From Pseudoalteromonas xiamenensis (lineage in GTDB: Bacteria > Pseudomonadota > Gammaproteobacteria > Enterobacterales > Alteromonadaceae), in contig NZ_CP099917.1 of NCBI RefSeq assembly GCF_030994125.1, forward strand, positions 558,001 to 622,000: a stretch of DNA of 64,000 bases, read 5' to 3'. Made by a program: the position numbers and the translations under genes. Below, piece after piece: positions 53,750 to 64,000 of the stretch (positions within the stretch are counted from its first letter, which is position 1; each line of letters begins with the position of its first letter). A model generated the notes under the pieces. That model saw only the letters and a list, made by a program, of their open reading frames with translations. It made no database searches and had not been told where the DNA came from.

Positions 53750-54331
53750 ATGGCTTTTGAACTACCGTCATTACCATACGCAATTAATGCATTAGAACCA
53801 CACATGTCTCAAGAAACGCTTGAGTTCCACCACGGTAAACACCACAACACTTACGTAGTTAAGTTAAACGGTCTTATCCCTGGAACGCAATTTGAAGGCA
53901 AAACACTTGAAGAAATCATTTGTTCTTCTGAAGGTGGCGTTTTCAATAATGCGGCGCAAATTTGGAACCACACGTTCTTCTGGAACAGCCTTTCTCCAAA
54001 TGGTGGCGGTGAGCCTTCTGGTAAAGTTGCAGAACTTATCAATGCAAAGTGGGGTTCTTTCGCAGCATTCCAAGACGCGTTCAATGACAAAGCAGTCAAC
54101 AACTTTGGTTCAAGCTGGACTTGGCTGGTTCAACTTGCTGACGGTTCTCTAGACATCATCAACACGTCTAATGCAGCGACACCACTCACTCAAGAAGGTG
54201 TTACGCCAGTATTGACTGTTGACTTGTGGGAACACGCATATTACATCGACTACCGCAATGTGCGTCCTGAATACCTAAAAGGCTTCTGGGCACTTGTTAA
54301 CTGGGATTTCGCAAACACAAACCTTGCTTAA
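53750..54331 (+). CDS. sodB: Superoxide dismutase [Fe] SodB
   Basis: A 193-residue enzyme (E. coli 193). It begins [20 protein letters not shown]. Metal ligands lie in [14 protein letters not shown] (His27 region), [14 protein letters not shown] (His) and the [14 protein letters not shown]sp/His pair. Gly in [10 protein letters not shown] and the Ala-Ala-Gln triad AAQ favour the iron form. It removes superoxide in the cytoplasm. The ATG at 53750 (SD GGAGATT) is chosen over an in-frame ATG 15 codons upstream. Confidence 0.97.
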   Translation: MAFELPSLPYAINALEPHMSQETLEFHHGKHHNTYVVKLNGLIPGTQFEGKTLEEIICSSEGGVFNNAAQIWNHTFFWNSLSPNGGGEPSGKVAELINAKWGSFAAFQDAFNDKAVNNFGSSWTWLVQLADGSLDIINTSNAATPLTQEGVTPVLTVDLWEHAYYIDYRNVRPEYLKGFWALVNWDFANTNLA

Positions 54332-54351
54332 TCTGTTAACAGTATAATTGC

Positions 54352-54379
54352 AAAAAAGGGCACTTCGGTGCCCTTTTTT
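54352..54379 (+). terminator. Terminator after sodB
   Basis: A6-GGGCAC, UUCG tetraloop (54364-54367), GTGCCC-T6. Confidence 0.94.
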
Positions 54380-54516
54380 CTTTCCACTTAGCGTGATAAA
54401 AATAAATTAAATAGTTGGAATTTTTAGGCAAATTTTCAATTCCCTGTCTAAGCTTTAAGTAACCGAGCTTTCTACTTTCGAGCCTTTTCTCACTACGCAG
54501 GTTACTGGAGGTCTTT

Positions 54517-56439
54517 ATGACTATATTTGATCACTATCAAGCTAGATACGAAGCATCTCAAGAAGAAGAATATAGCATTGCCGAGTTTCTTGAGATTTGT
54601 AAGACCGACAAATCCGCCTACGCCAGTTCAGCGGAACGATTGCTGATGGCCATTGGCGAACCCGAAATGGTCGATACGGCGTCTGATCCGAGACTTAGCC
54701 GTCTTTTTTCGAACCGAGTTATCGCTCGCTATCCCGCTTTTAGTGAGTTTTATGGTATGGAAGATGCGATAGAGCAGATTGTTTCTTACCTGAAACATGC
54801 CGCGCAGGGACTCGAAGAATGCAAACAAGTTCTTTATCTGTTGGGGCCTGTTGGTGGTGGTAAATCATCCATTGCTGAAAAGCTCAAATACCTTATGCAG
54901 AAAGTACCAGTCTACGCGCTGAAAGGTTCTCCAGTTAACGACCACCCTCTTGCACTCTTCAATCCTCTTGAAGACGGTGCACTGCTTGAGAAAGAATATG
55001 GGATAAAATCTCGTTACTTGAAGACAATCATGTCACCTTGGGCAACCAAACGGTTGCACGAATTTAATGGTGATATTAGCCAATTTAAAGTGGTTAAGCG
55101 CTATCCTTCTATTCTCAATCAAATTGCCATCGCGAAAACAGAGCCTGGTGACGAGAACAACCAAGACATATCCGCGTTAGTGGGTAAAGTCGATATTCGA
55201 AAGTTGGAGCATTTTGCCCAAAACGATCCTGACGCGTATGCATACTCTGGTGCGCTTTGTCTTGCTAACCAAGGATTAATGGAGTTTGTGGAAATGTTTA
55301 AAGCGCCGATTAAGGTGCTACACCCACTTTTAACAGCAACTCAAGAAGGGAATTACAACGGTACAGAGGGCATCTCCGCGTTGCCGTTCAATGGTATTAT
55401 CTTAGCTCACTCCAATGAATCGGAGTGGCAAACTTTCAAAAACAACAAGAACAATGAAGCTTTCCTCGACCGCGTTTACATCGTGAAAGTACCGTATTGT
55501 TTACGTGTATCTGAAGAAGTTAAGATCTATCGTAAATTGATTGAAAACAGTGAGCTTTCATCCGCACCTTGCGCCCCAGGAACTCTAGAGACACTTGCGA
55601 AGTTTACAACGCTTTCTCGAATTAAAGAGCCTGAAAACTCAAGTATTTACTCAAAGATGCGCGTGTATGATGGGGAAAGTCTAAAAGACACCGATCCGAA
55701 GGCAAAGTCATATCAGGAGTATCGTGATTATGCAGGAGTAGATGAAGGCATGAATGGTATTTCGACTCGATTTGCCTTCAAAATACTTTCTCGCGTTTTC
55801 AACTTCGACCATTCAGAAGTAGCCGCGAACCCTGTCCACTTATTCTACGTACTTGAACAACAAATTGAGCGTGAACAATTTTCGCCGGAAGTTCAAGAGC
55901 GCTACCTAAGCCACTTAAAGGGCTATTTGATCCCGCAGTATGTCGAGTTTATCGGTAAGGAGCTTCAAACTGCGTACTTAGAGTCTTATTCTGAATACGG
56001 GCAAAACATTTTTGACCGCTATGTCACCTACGCTGATTTCTGGATTCAAGATCAGGAGTACCGAGACCCAGATACAGGCCAACTTTTTGACCGAGCAGCA
56101 CTTAACGCTGAACTGGAAAAAATAGAAAAACCGGCTGGCATCTCGAACCCGAAAGATTTCCGTAATGAAATAGTCAACTTCGTATTAAGAGCCCGTGCAC
56201 ACCATGGCGGCGCCAATCCGGTTTGGACGAGTTACGAGAAGCTTCGTACTGTTATTGAGAAGAAAATGTTCTCAAATACCGAAGATCTTTTACCTGTCAT
56301 TAGCTTTAATGCGAAAACATCAGCTGAAGATCAGAAAAAACACGAAGACTTTGTGAACCGTATGGTGGAAAAAGGATATACCCAAAAACAAGTCCGATTG
56401 CTCTCTGAATGGTATTTACGTGTAAGAAAATCGCAGTAA
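54517..56439 (+). CDS. PrkA-family serine protein kinase (YeaG)
   Basis: A 640-residue protein (E. coli YeaG 644). The N-terminal AAA-like domain has Walker A LLGPVGGGKSSIAEKLK near residue 110. The C-terminal PrkA domain contains YREYAG-type YQEYRDYAGVDEGMNGISTR and YFIGKELQ-like segments. PrkA proteins are cytoplasmic stress-linked kinases; in E. coli YeaG acts in stationary phase and nitrogen starvation with YeaH. ACTGGAGGTC precedes the ATG. It is the first gene of a prkA-yeaH-spoVR operon. Confidence 0.93.
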   Translation: MTIFDHYQARYEASQEEEYSIAEFLEICKTDKSAYASSAERLLMAIGEPEMVDTASDPRLSRLFSNRVIARYPAFSEFYGMEDAIEQIVSYLKHAAQGLEECKQVLYLLGPVGGGKSSIAEKLKYLMQKVPVYALKGSPVNDHPLALFNPLEDGALLEKEYGIKSRYLKTIMSPWATKRLHEFNGDISQFKVVKRYPSILNQIAIAKTEPGDENNQDISALVGKVDIRKLEHFAQNDPDAYAYSGALCLANQGLMEFVEMFKAPIKVLHPLLTATQEGNYNGTEGISALPFNGIILAHSNESEWQTFKNNKNNEAFLDRVYIVKVPYCLRVSEEVKIYRKLIENSELSSAPCAPGTLETLAKFTTLSRIKEPENSSIYSKMRVYDGESLKDTDPKAKSYQEYRDYAGVDEGMNGISTRFAFKILSRVFNFDHSEVAANPVHLFYVLEQQIEREQFSPEVQERYLSHLKGYLIPQYVEFIGKELQTAYLESYSEYGQNIFDRYVTYADFWIQDQEYRDPDTGQLFDRAALNAELEKIEKPAGISNPKDFRNEIVNFVLRARAHHGGANPVWTSYEKLRTVIEKKMFSNTEDLLPVISFNAKTSAEDQKKHEDFVNRMVEKGYTQKQVRLLSEWYLRVRKSQ

Positions 56440-56468
56440 AACATTGGCTTGTACTGAGAGGGTGAATT

Positions 56469-57755
56469 ATGGCGCATTTTATAGACCGTCGCCTGAACGG
56501 TAAAAACAAAAGTACGTTAAATCGACAACGCTTTATCAGGCGCTATAAGAAGCAGATTAAAGAAGCTGTTTCTAATGCGATAAATAAACGTAGTGTGACG
56601 GATATTTCGAGTGGTGAAAACATCTCGATTCCGCAAAGAGACATCAGCGAGCCAATATTTCACCAAGGACAAGGAGGCAACCGAGAGCGAGTGCATCCTG
56701 GTAATGATCAGTTTTCAACTGGTGATCAAATTAAACGCCCTCCGCAAGGAGGGTCTGGTTCAGGTAGTGGTGAGGGCGAAGCTAGTAATCAAGGCGAAGG
56801 CACTGATGACTTTGTGTTTTCAATCTCCAAAGATGAATATTTAGACCTACTTTTTGAGGATTTAGAGTTACCTAATTTAAAGGAAAACCAACTCGATAAA
56901 TTGGTTCAATTGAAAACACACCGGGCTGGCTTCTGCAATGATGGTATGCCGAGTAACCTCGATATCGTTCGGTCTCTCAGAGGATCTTTAGCTCGCCGCG
57001 TGGCGATGAGTGCATCGAAACGCAGACGCGTTAAAGAGCTCGAAGAGCTACTTGCTGAACTCCTTGTGGAACCAGTGCCACAACAGCAACGAATTCAAGA
57101 AATTGAAGATGAGATCGCATTTTTGAAAGGTAGAATTGCGGCAGTTCCTTTTATTGATAACTACGACCTTCGTTTTAGAAACTATGAAAAGCGGCCTCAT
57201 CCTACTAGCAAAGCGGTCATGTTTTGTCTAATGGATGTGTCAGGCTCAATGGATCAAGCAACCAAAGATATGGCTAAGCGCTTTTACATTCTGCTTTACC
57301 AATTCTTAACCCGGACATACAAAAATATCGAGGTCGTTTATATTCGCCATCATACTCAAGCGAAAGAAGTGGACGAGCAAGAATTTTTTTACTCTCAAGA
57401 AACTGGTGGCACCATTGTATCCAGTGCACTAAAACTGATGGATGATATTATCCGTGAACGTTATGCTCAAGGAGACTGGAATATCTATGCTGCTCAAGCT
57501 TCCGACGGCGACAATTGGGCGGACGATTCGCCACACTGTAGTGAGATCTTACGCAGTCGTATTCTCAAACAAGTGAGATATTACGCCTATATCGAAATTA
57601 CAACACGTGCACATCAGAGTCTTTGGCGAGAATATCAAGCAATTGCCGCGCAAAATGAAAACTTTGCAATCCAACACATACGAGGTGTTGAGGATATCTA
57701 TCCAATCTTTAGGGAGCTCTTCAAGAAAAACCGCCAGCAACTAGGTGCAGCATAA
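56469..57755 (+). CDS. YeaH/YhbH family protein (DUF444)
   Basis: A 428-residue protein. The basic N-terminus ([20 protein letters not shown]) leads to a Gly/Ser/Glu-rich linker around residues 85-115 and a von Willebrand A-like domain. That domain's MIDAS motif is visible in [19 protein letters not shown], with [14 protein letters not shown] and [14 protein letters not shown]. It is the usual partner of PrkA kinase. It starts 29 bp after prkA and ends 18 bp before spoVR. Confidence 0.92.
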   Translation: MAHFIDRRLNGKNKSTLNRQRFIRRYKKQIKEAVSNAINKRSVTDISSGENISIPQRDISEPIFHQGQGGNRERVHPGNDQFSTGDQIKRPPQGGSGSGSGEGEASNQGEGTDDFVFSISKDEYLDLLFEDLELPNLKENQLDKLVQLKTHRAGFCNDGMPSNLDIVRSLRGSLARRVAMSASKRRRVKELEELLAELLVEPVPQQQRIQEIEDEIAFLKGRIAAVPFIDNYDLRFRNYEKRPHPTSKAVMFCLMDVSGSMDQATKDMAKRFYILLYQFLTRTYKNIEVVYIRHHTQAKEVDEQEFFYSQETGGTIVSSALKLMDDIIRERYAQGDWNIYAAQASDGDNWADDSPHCSEILRSRILKQVRYYAYIEITTRAHQSLWREYQAIAAQNENFAIQHIRGVEDIYPIFRELFKKNRQQLGAA

Positions 57756-57773
57756 ATTTCGGGAGGGAGCGAT

Positions 57774-59279
57774 ATGAGTTATAACCCAATAAATGACGGG
57801 CCAGATTGGACGTTCGAGTTACTGGACGAATACCATAAAGAAATTGCAAGGGTAGCCGAGCATTACCGACTTTCGACTTACCCTAACCAAATAGAAATCA
57901 TTACTGCAGAACAAATGATGGATGCCTACTCCAGTGTAGGCATGCCCATAGGCTACAATCATTGGTCATTTGGTAAAAAGTTTATACAAACGGAGCAACA
58001 CTATAAGCGTGGTCAAATGGGTCTTGCTTATGAAATAGTGATCAATTCAGATCCTTGTATTGCTTATTTAATGGAAGAAAACACCATGCCTATGCAAGCA
58101 TTGGTAATGGCGCATGCGTGTTATGGTCACAATTCATTTTTCAAAAATAACTATTTGTTCAAGACCTGGACAGATGCATCCTCTATTATTGACTATTTAG
58201 TCTTCGCGAAAAACTATATTGCATCTTGTGAACAAAAGTATGGTATTGATGAAGTTGAAAATTTGCTCGACTCCTGCCATGCGCTGATGAATTATGGTGT
58301 GGACAGATACAAACGTCCACAGCGTATATCTATGGAGCAAGAACAAAAACGTCAAAAAGAACGAGAAGATTATCTTCAATCTCAAATAAACGAACTTTGG
58401 CGGACCATACCTGCAAATCAGCAGGAACAAAAACAGAAAAAGATTCGCTTTCCATCTGAGCCCCAAGAAAACATTTTGTATTTCCTTGAAAAACACGCAC
58501 CTTTATTAGAATCTTGGCAACGCGAGATAATTCGAATTGTTCGTAAAATTTCGCAGTACTTCTACCCTCAAAAGCAAACTCAAGTCATGAATGAAGGTTG
58601 GGCAACATTTTGGCATTACACCATCCTAAATCATCTCTATGACGAAGGAAAATTATCGGATGCATTCATGCTGGAGTTTCTTCAAAGTCACACGAATGTC
58701 GTTTACCAACCCCCTTATAACAGCAAATACTACTCAGGCATAAACCCTTACGCATTGGGCTTCAACATGATGTGTGACATACGCCGTATTTGTGAGCACC
58801 CAACCGATGAAGATAAAAGGTGGTTTCCTGAGTTTGCTGGAAGCAATTGGCTTGATACGCTTCATTTTGCAATGGAGAATTTCAAAGATGAAAGCTTTAT
58901 TAGCCAATTCCTGTCTCCGAAAGTCATGCGCGATTTCAAGCTCTTCACCATAATTGATAAGCAAAAGTCTACTAACTTAGAAGTCGGTGCAATTCACGAT
59001 GACAGCGGATACCAAGAAGTTAGACAATCCCTTTCAGCCCAGTATAACTTGAGTAATCACGAGCCGAATATTCAAGTATATAGCGTCGATGTGCGCGGAG
59101 ATCGGTCATTAACCCTTCGCTATGTGCCACACAATGGGATACCGCTGGCCGATTCACGTAAAGAAGTACTCAAACACCTGTATCGTCTTTGGGGTTTTAC
59201 CGTGAGGCTTGAACAAGAAAATGAGGATGGAAACATCGAGCTGCTGACACAATGCCCTATGTCTGAAGATGAGTTGTAG
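57774..59279 (+). CDS. SpoVR family protein (YcgB)
   Basis: A 501-residue protein (E. coli YcgB 510). Characteristic segments are YPNQIEIITAEQMMDAYSSV, GLAYEIVINSDPCIAYLMEE, MAHACYGHNSFFKNNYLF, MNEGWATFWHYTILNHLYDE and YALGFNMMCDIRRIC. The conserved His and Glu residues suggest a metal site but no reaction is established. Named for a role in Bacillus spore cortex formation, it is found in non-sporulating bacteria almost always with PrkA and YeaH. GGGAGGGAG precedes the ATG. Confidence 0.94.
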   Translation: MSYNPINDGPDWTFELLDEYHKEIARVAEHYRLSTYPNQIEIITAEQMMDAYSSVGMPIGYNHWSFGKKFIQTEQHYKRGQMGLAYEIVINSDPCIAYLMEENTMPMQALVMAHACYGHNSFFKNNYLFKTWTDASSIIDYLVFAKNYIASCEQKYGIDEVENLLDSCHALMNYGVDRYKRPQRISMEQEQKRQKEREDYLQSQINELWRTIPANQQEQKQKKIRFPSEPQENILYFLEKHAPLLESWQREIIRIVRKISQYFYPQKQTQVMNEGWATFWHYTILNHLYDEGKLSDAFMLEFLQSHTNVVYQPPYNSKYYSGINPYALGFNMMCDIRRICEHPTDEDKRWFPEFAGSNWLDTLHFAMENFKDESFISQFLSPKVMRDFKLFTIIDKQKSTNLEVGAIHDDSGYQEVRQSLSAQYNLSNHEPNIQVYSVDVRGDRSLTLRYVPHNGIPLADSRKEVLKHLYRLWGFTVRLEQENEDGNIELLTQCPMSEDEL

Positions 59280-59313
59280 CTTGTCGTGAGTGCCAATAAA
59301 GTGATTGATCGTT

Positions 59314-59341
59314 AAAAGGCGTGTTCATCGGCACGCCTTTT
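59314..59341. terminator. Terminator after the prkA-yeaH-spoVR operon
   Basis: AAAAGGCGTG (59314-59323), loop TTCATCGG, CACGCCTTTT (59332-59341), followed by further T. It lies between convergent operons. Confidence 0.85.
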
Positions 59342-59448
59342 TGTATTTTCTTAACTGTTATTAATGCTGTGCATTAAAGCCTTCACTAAGCTATTGCTCG
59401 TGTATAATTTCCGACGTCAAGTCACTTAACTCTCAGTTGCCCTAGCGA

Positions 59449-60429
59449 TTACTTTGCTGCCTTTTTAAGCTCAGGCGTGTAACTTGTGACACAGTTGCGA
59501 CCATGCTCTTTAGAGTAATAAAGCGCAATATCCGTCGCCTCTATCCACTGCTCATGTTTTTCAAACGAGTCATCAAAACAGGCAATCCCGACACTGACGG
59601 TAATACTTATTTTTTCTTCATCGTAAAAAATGACCGATTTTTCAATCAGCGTTCTAAGCCGTTCGGCAAATATTGTGGCGCCTTCAGTATCCGTATCAAT
59701 TAAGGTCACGGCAAACTCTTCACCACCATACCGACCAGCGGTATCTGTTTCTCGAAGTGTTTTTCGTAGTAAGTCCGCAACATGCCGAATCGCCATGTCA
59801 CCACCACTATGACCATGTTCGTCATTGATTCGCTTGAAATGGTCAATATCAAACATTAACAACGCACTACAGCCCTGATTTCGCTTCAAGCGTTTAAACT
59901 CTTTGCGTAAATTCTCTTCCCAAAATCCCCTATTGGACAATTTGGTAAGGCTGTCAGTTCGACTTAGCTGCTCTAGTTGTTTATTTGCCACTTCAAGTTC
60001 AATTTTGTTCATCGCTTCATCCGTTACATCGTAAATGATGATGCAAACATGCCCTACTTCACCCGTGGTCGTTGTGAGCGGTATGATAGTCGAGTTCTGG
60101 AACATATGCTCCGCTTTACCGGTAATAGGTCGATAATTTTTAAAGCGGAAAATGTAGGGTTGCTGCTCCCAAATCGTAAAAGAGCGATTTTTCAAGACGA
60201 ATACTGATTCGGTTTTACCACGAAACCACTTTTCATCAATGCTCGGAAAGAGATCAAAAATATCTTTGTCTTTGACTGCGCTAGGAAGTAACCCTGAATG
60301 GTTTTCCATAAAACCGTTCCAGACGCATACTCGATACTCCCTGTCTAGTACCACAAGCCCTACGTCAACGGTATTAAACATATCCATTAACCAGTGGATC
60401 TCATTCATATCAAAATCGGCTGAAGGCAT
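59449..60429 (-). CDS. Diguanylate cyclase with PAS domain
   Basis: A 326-residue soluble protein. The PAS domain (about 10-135) contains VDVGLVVLDREYRVCVWNGF and VCIIIYDVTDEAMNKIE. A short helix leads into a GGDEF domain (about 160-320) with LTKLSNRGFWEENL, LLMFDIDHFKRINDEHGHSG and the active loop RYGGEEFAV. It should make cyclic di-GMP from GTP. No RxxD inhibitory site is seen before GGEEF. It begins 4 bp after the REC-CheX gene, so the two are translated from one mRNA and likely form one signalling pathway. Confidence 0.92.
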   Translation of the reverse strand: MPSADFDMNEIHWLMDMFNTVDVGLVVLDREYRVCVWNGFMENHSGLLPSAVKDKDIFDLFPSIDEKWFRGKTESVFVLKNRSFTIWEQQPYIFRFKNYRPITGKAEHMFQNSTIIPLTTTTGEVGHVCIIIYDVTDEAMNKIELEVANKQLEQLSRTDSLTKLSNRGFWEENLRKEFKRLKRNQGCSALLMFDIDHFKRINDEHGHSGGDMAIRHVADLLRKTLRETDTAGRYGGEEFAVTLIDTDTEGATIFAERLRTLIEKSVIFYDEEKISITVSVGIACFDDSFEKHEQWIEATDIALYYSKEHGRNCVTSYTPELKKAAK

Positions 60430-60433
60430 AGTT

Positions 60434-61438
60434 TTAATCTTCTAGTAAATAGGCCACTTTGTATTTCAGGGTCTTAAGCGAGTCTTCTGTAAACAACAAC
60501 ATCAAATCACAATTTATATTGTGATGTTCGATACCATAACTTATTTCAATGGCGAGCGTTCTTTGCCAACGATCTTTATTTGCTTTTACCAGCTCTGCCA
60601 CGTCGCCATGTTGTCCAAGCACCACGGGGTGACCTTGGCTAAAAGGCATATCCAATTGACGAGATAAACCTGTCAAAATCGCGCCAATGAGAATGTTACT
60701 TACATCCATTAAAAGCTCTAATTCAACTTTGTCATTCAACTCACCGGTATAATTCATGAGTGATGCAATTTCTTTAAAGCTTGAATCATTGATGATCAGT
60801 AACGCCTCGCCCGACACGCCGCCACCAATAAAGCCCTGGCATACACCAGAGGTACTCACATTGGAGTCGATCGACTGAAGTGCCATATGTAATTCGCTGA
60901 CTTCAAGCACATTTACATTCGGGATTGGCAACTTTACAAAGACATTAAGAAGGCGCGCGAGTAAATCGCCCGCCTGTCCCATCGCAACGTTTGTAATTTC
61001 TTGGTAAATATCACGCAGCTCAGAATCGAGTTGTTCACCTAATTTATGGACGATATTCTTTCGACGAGCTCTATCTTTTATACCGTGATGTTCAATAATT
61101 TCGGAAAGTTTTTTCGCATCACAGGGTTTTTTGATGAAATCTATTGCACCAAGCGTGCGCACTCGCTCATGTGCATTAGGCTGTATGTCACCAGATACGA
61201 CGACGGTAAGTACCTCGAGACCTTGCTCATTGATGGCTTCGAGTACTTCATACCCGTCCATTTGTGGCATATTTAAATCCAGAAAGAGGATTTCTGGGCT
61301 AAGCGCTTTAATTTTTGTAATGCAATCAAGTCCATTCTCAGCAAACTCGATTCTCGTTTCCCAATCCTCAGGCAACGAGCGCGCCAACTGTCGGCGAGCC
61401 AACTTCGAGTCATCACAAATTAGTACGGATGTTGTCAT
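60434..61438 (-). CDS. Response regulator with CheC/CheX-like output domain
   Basis: A 334-residue protein. The receiver domain (1-120) has the acidic pair in LICDDSKLARRQ, phosphoacceptor Asp54 in EILFLDLNMPQMDGYEVL and the Lys of IKKPCDAKKLSEI. Residues 140-334 resemble CheC/CheX phosphatases (LELLMDVSNILIGAILTGLS, about 240). It probably receives a phosphoryl group from an unlinked histidine kinase and may influence the coupled diguanylate cyclase. No kinase lies next to it. Confidence 0.88.
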   Translation of the reverse strand: MTTSVLICDDSKLARRQLARSLPEDWETRIEFAENGLDCITKIKALSPEILFLDLNMPQMDGYEVLEAINEQGLEVLTVVVSGDIQPNAHERVRTLGAIDFIKKPCDAKKLSEIIEHHGIKDRARRKNIVHKLGEQLDSELRDIYQEITNVAMGQAGDLLARLLNVFVKLPIPNVNVLEVSELHMALQSIDSNVSTSGVCQGFIGGGVSGEALLIINDSSFKEIASLMNYTGELNDKVELELLMDVSNILIGAILTGLSRQLDMPFSQGHPVVLGQHGDVAELVKANKDRWQRTLAIEISYGIEHHNINCDLMLLFTEDSLKTLKYKVAYLLED

Positions 61439-61636
61439 AGACGCTCTCTAAACCAGCACTACGCTCTGAACTTGCGCGTGTTACATTTTTATAATTATTT
61501 AATTAAGCTCATTTTTGCGACACATGTTAATCAATGTAAAAGGTATTTACAATTTTAATTTGGTCACAAATCTTGGTCTGTCGTTGTCAGTATAATACAC
61601 TACAAACGATTAAGATAACTCCAAAAGGAATACTTT

Positions 61637-62221
61637 ATGCTGAGATTACTCGTTTTACCTCTTTTGTTGTGTACTGGACAAGCATTTAGCTTTGAAATTC
61701 CAGAAAACAAAATAGACCAAGGTAAGGTTTTAGCGCAAAACAAACCAGTGACGTTGTTAGGCACAGGAGTAAGTATCGGCCAAGAAGCGCCAAACTTTAA
61801 GGTTGTTGATAGTTCTTTTACACCTGTTACGCTAGATAAATTTAAAAACCAGCCTGTTTTACTAAGCATAGTACCCAGTTTAGATACTGGCGTTTGCAGT
61901 ATTCAAACAAAACACTTTAACGAAAAGGTCGCAGAGCAATTTCCTAATGTAGCGATGCTCACAATCAGCGCAGATTTACCATTCGCACAGAAACGATTTT
62001 GCAAAACTGAGAATATAGATAAAATCCAAACACTTTCAGATTCAGTATGGCATAATTTTGGTGAGAATTACGGTTTAATCATAAAAGATATGGGACTTTT
62101 AAGCCGTGCTGTGTTCATTCTGGATGAAACCCACAAGGTCGTTTACAAAGAGCTTGTGCCCAAACTATCTAGCGAACCAAATTATGAAGCAGCCGTAACT
62201 GCATTAAAAGCGCTCAATTAA
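61637..62221 (+). CDS. Exported thiol peroxidase of the Tpx/peroxiredoxin family
   Basis: A 194-residue protein beginning with a signal peptide (LRLLVLPLLLCTGQAFSFEI). It is followed by a Tpx-like thioredoxin fold: QNKPVTLLGTGVSIGQEAPNF, the peroxidatic Cys in PSLDTGVCSIQT, the resolving Cys in QKRFCKTENIDKI and FILDETHKVVYKEL. It reduces lipid and other hydroperoxides. Typical E. coli Tpx (168 residues) also reaches the periplasm but lacks a classical signal peptide like this one. AAAGGAATACTTT precedes the ATG. Confidence 0.88.
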   Translation: MLRLLVLPLLLCTGQAFSFEIPENKIDQGKVLAQNKPVTLLGTGVSIGQEAPNFKVVDSSFTPVTLDKFKNQPVLLSIVPSLDTGVCSIQTKHFNEKVAEQFPNVAMLTISADLPFAQKRFCKTENIDKIQTLSDSVWHNFGENYGLIIKDMGLLSRAVFILDETHKVVYKELVPKLSSEPNYEAAVTALKALN

Positions 62222-62304
62222 TCAAGCAAAACTTCTTTTTATTACTGGTGAGACCTTCGAGAGAGCATTCTCCTACAAGTCGATTTACCACTTTTTAGAC
62301 GAAT

Positions 62305-62332
62305 AAAAAAACCGCCTGAAGGCGGTTTTTTT
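62305..62332. terminator. Bidirectional terminator between the tpx-like gene and adk
   Basis: A7-CCGCC (62305-62316), loop TGAA, GGCGG-T7 (62321-62332). Confidence 0.94.
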
Positions 62333-62343
62333 ATATTTGATAC

Positions 62344-64000
<1,657 letters not shown>

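Overview
The window is a chromosomal stretch of a marine-type gammaproteobacterium of the Alteromonadales, most like Pseudoalteromonas. That is an inference from protein similarity recalled from known families, gene order and AT-rich intergenic DNA; no database search was run. Nearly all of it is core genome, with no insertion sequence, prophage, CRISPR array or integrase. Both ends cut a gene: the 5' end of ffh on the left and the 3' two-fifths of htpG on the right.

Layout. 1-6040: ffh (partial), the CcsA-like membrane protein YpjD, a CNNM/CorC transporter, a lytic-transglycosylase-like lipoprotein, gshA and an MDR oxidoreductase. 6119-11136: an Aer-like energy taxis receptor converges on clpB, which has a clear heat-shock promoter, and pgeF follows. 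11136-14764: rluD, the outer-membrane assembly lipoprotein bamD, a VOC protein, tRNA-Ser(GGA) and nadA. 14881-20562: seven identical tRNA-Lys(UUU) genes, then the Tol-Pal envelope system (tolQ-tolR-tolA-tolB-pal-cpoB). The order cpoB, tRNA-Lys array, nadA is the same as in Escherichia coli. 20563-25656: a 925-bp gap with a promoter and terminator pair that may define a small RNA, then ruvB, ruvA, ruvC and aspS.

25836-30765: a DUF72 protein, a YgjP-like metallopeptidase, a DUF3334 CheX-like protein, cmoA-cmoB (tRNA wobble uridine modification) and a membrane-anchored XRE regulator. 30820-36722: a secreted subtilase with PA and tandem PPC domains, purM-purN, a DUF3108 protein and a YafJ-type amidotransferase. 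36971-41906 is the most accessory-like part: an orphan membrane protein, a LysR regulator divergent from a GST, an unlisted 48-residue peptide gene resembling a ribosomal natural-product precursor, a metallo-beta-lactamase-fold lipoprotein and a DUF1232 protein. 42099-46289: fadE with a FadR-type operator, then an uncharacterised two-gene ABC transporter. 46689-53512: gltB-gltD with ArgR boxes upstream, and grxD. 53750-59279: sodB, then the stress operon prkA-yeaH-spoVR. 59449-64000: a diguanylate cyclase coupled to a REC-CheX protein, an exported Tpx-like peroxidase, adk and htpG.

The genes serve protein quality control (clpB, htpG, bamD), envelope integrity (Tol-Pal, pgeF), tRNA supply and modification, nitrogen assimilation (gltBD), redox defence (gshA, grxD, sodB, tpx) and signalling. 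The points most worth following up are the orphan precursor-like peptide at 39785-39931, the candidate small RNA at 21027-21203, the palindrome and small zinc-ribbon-like ORF upstream of gltB, and several recognisable operators (sigma-32, FadR, ArgR, LexA-like).
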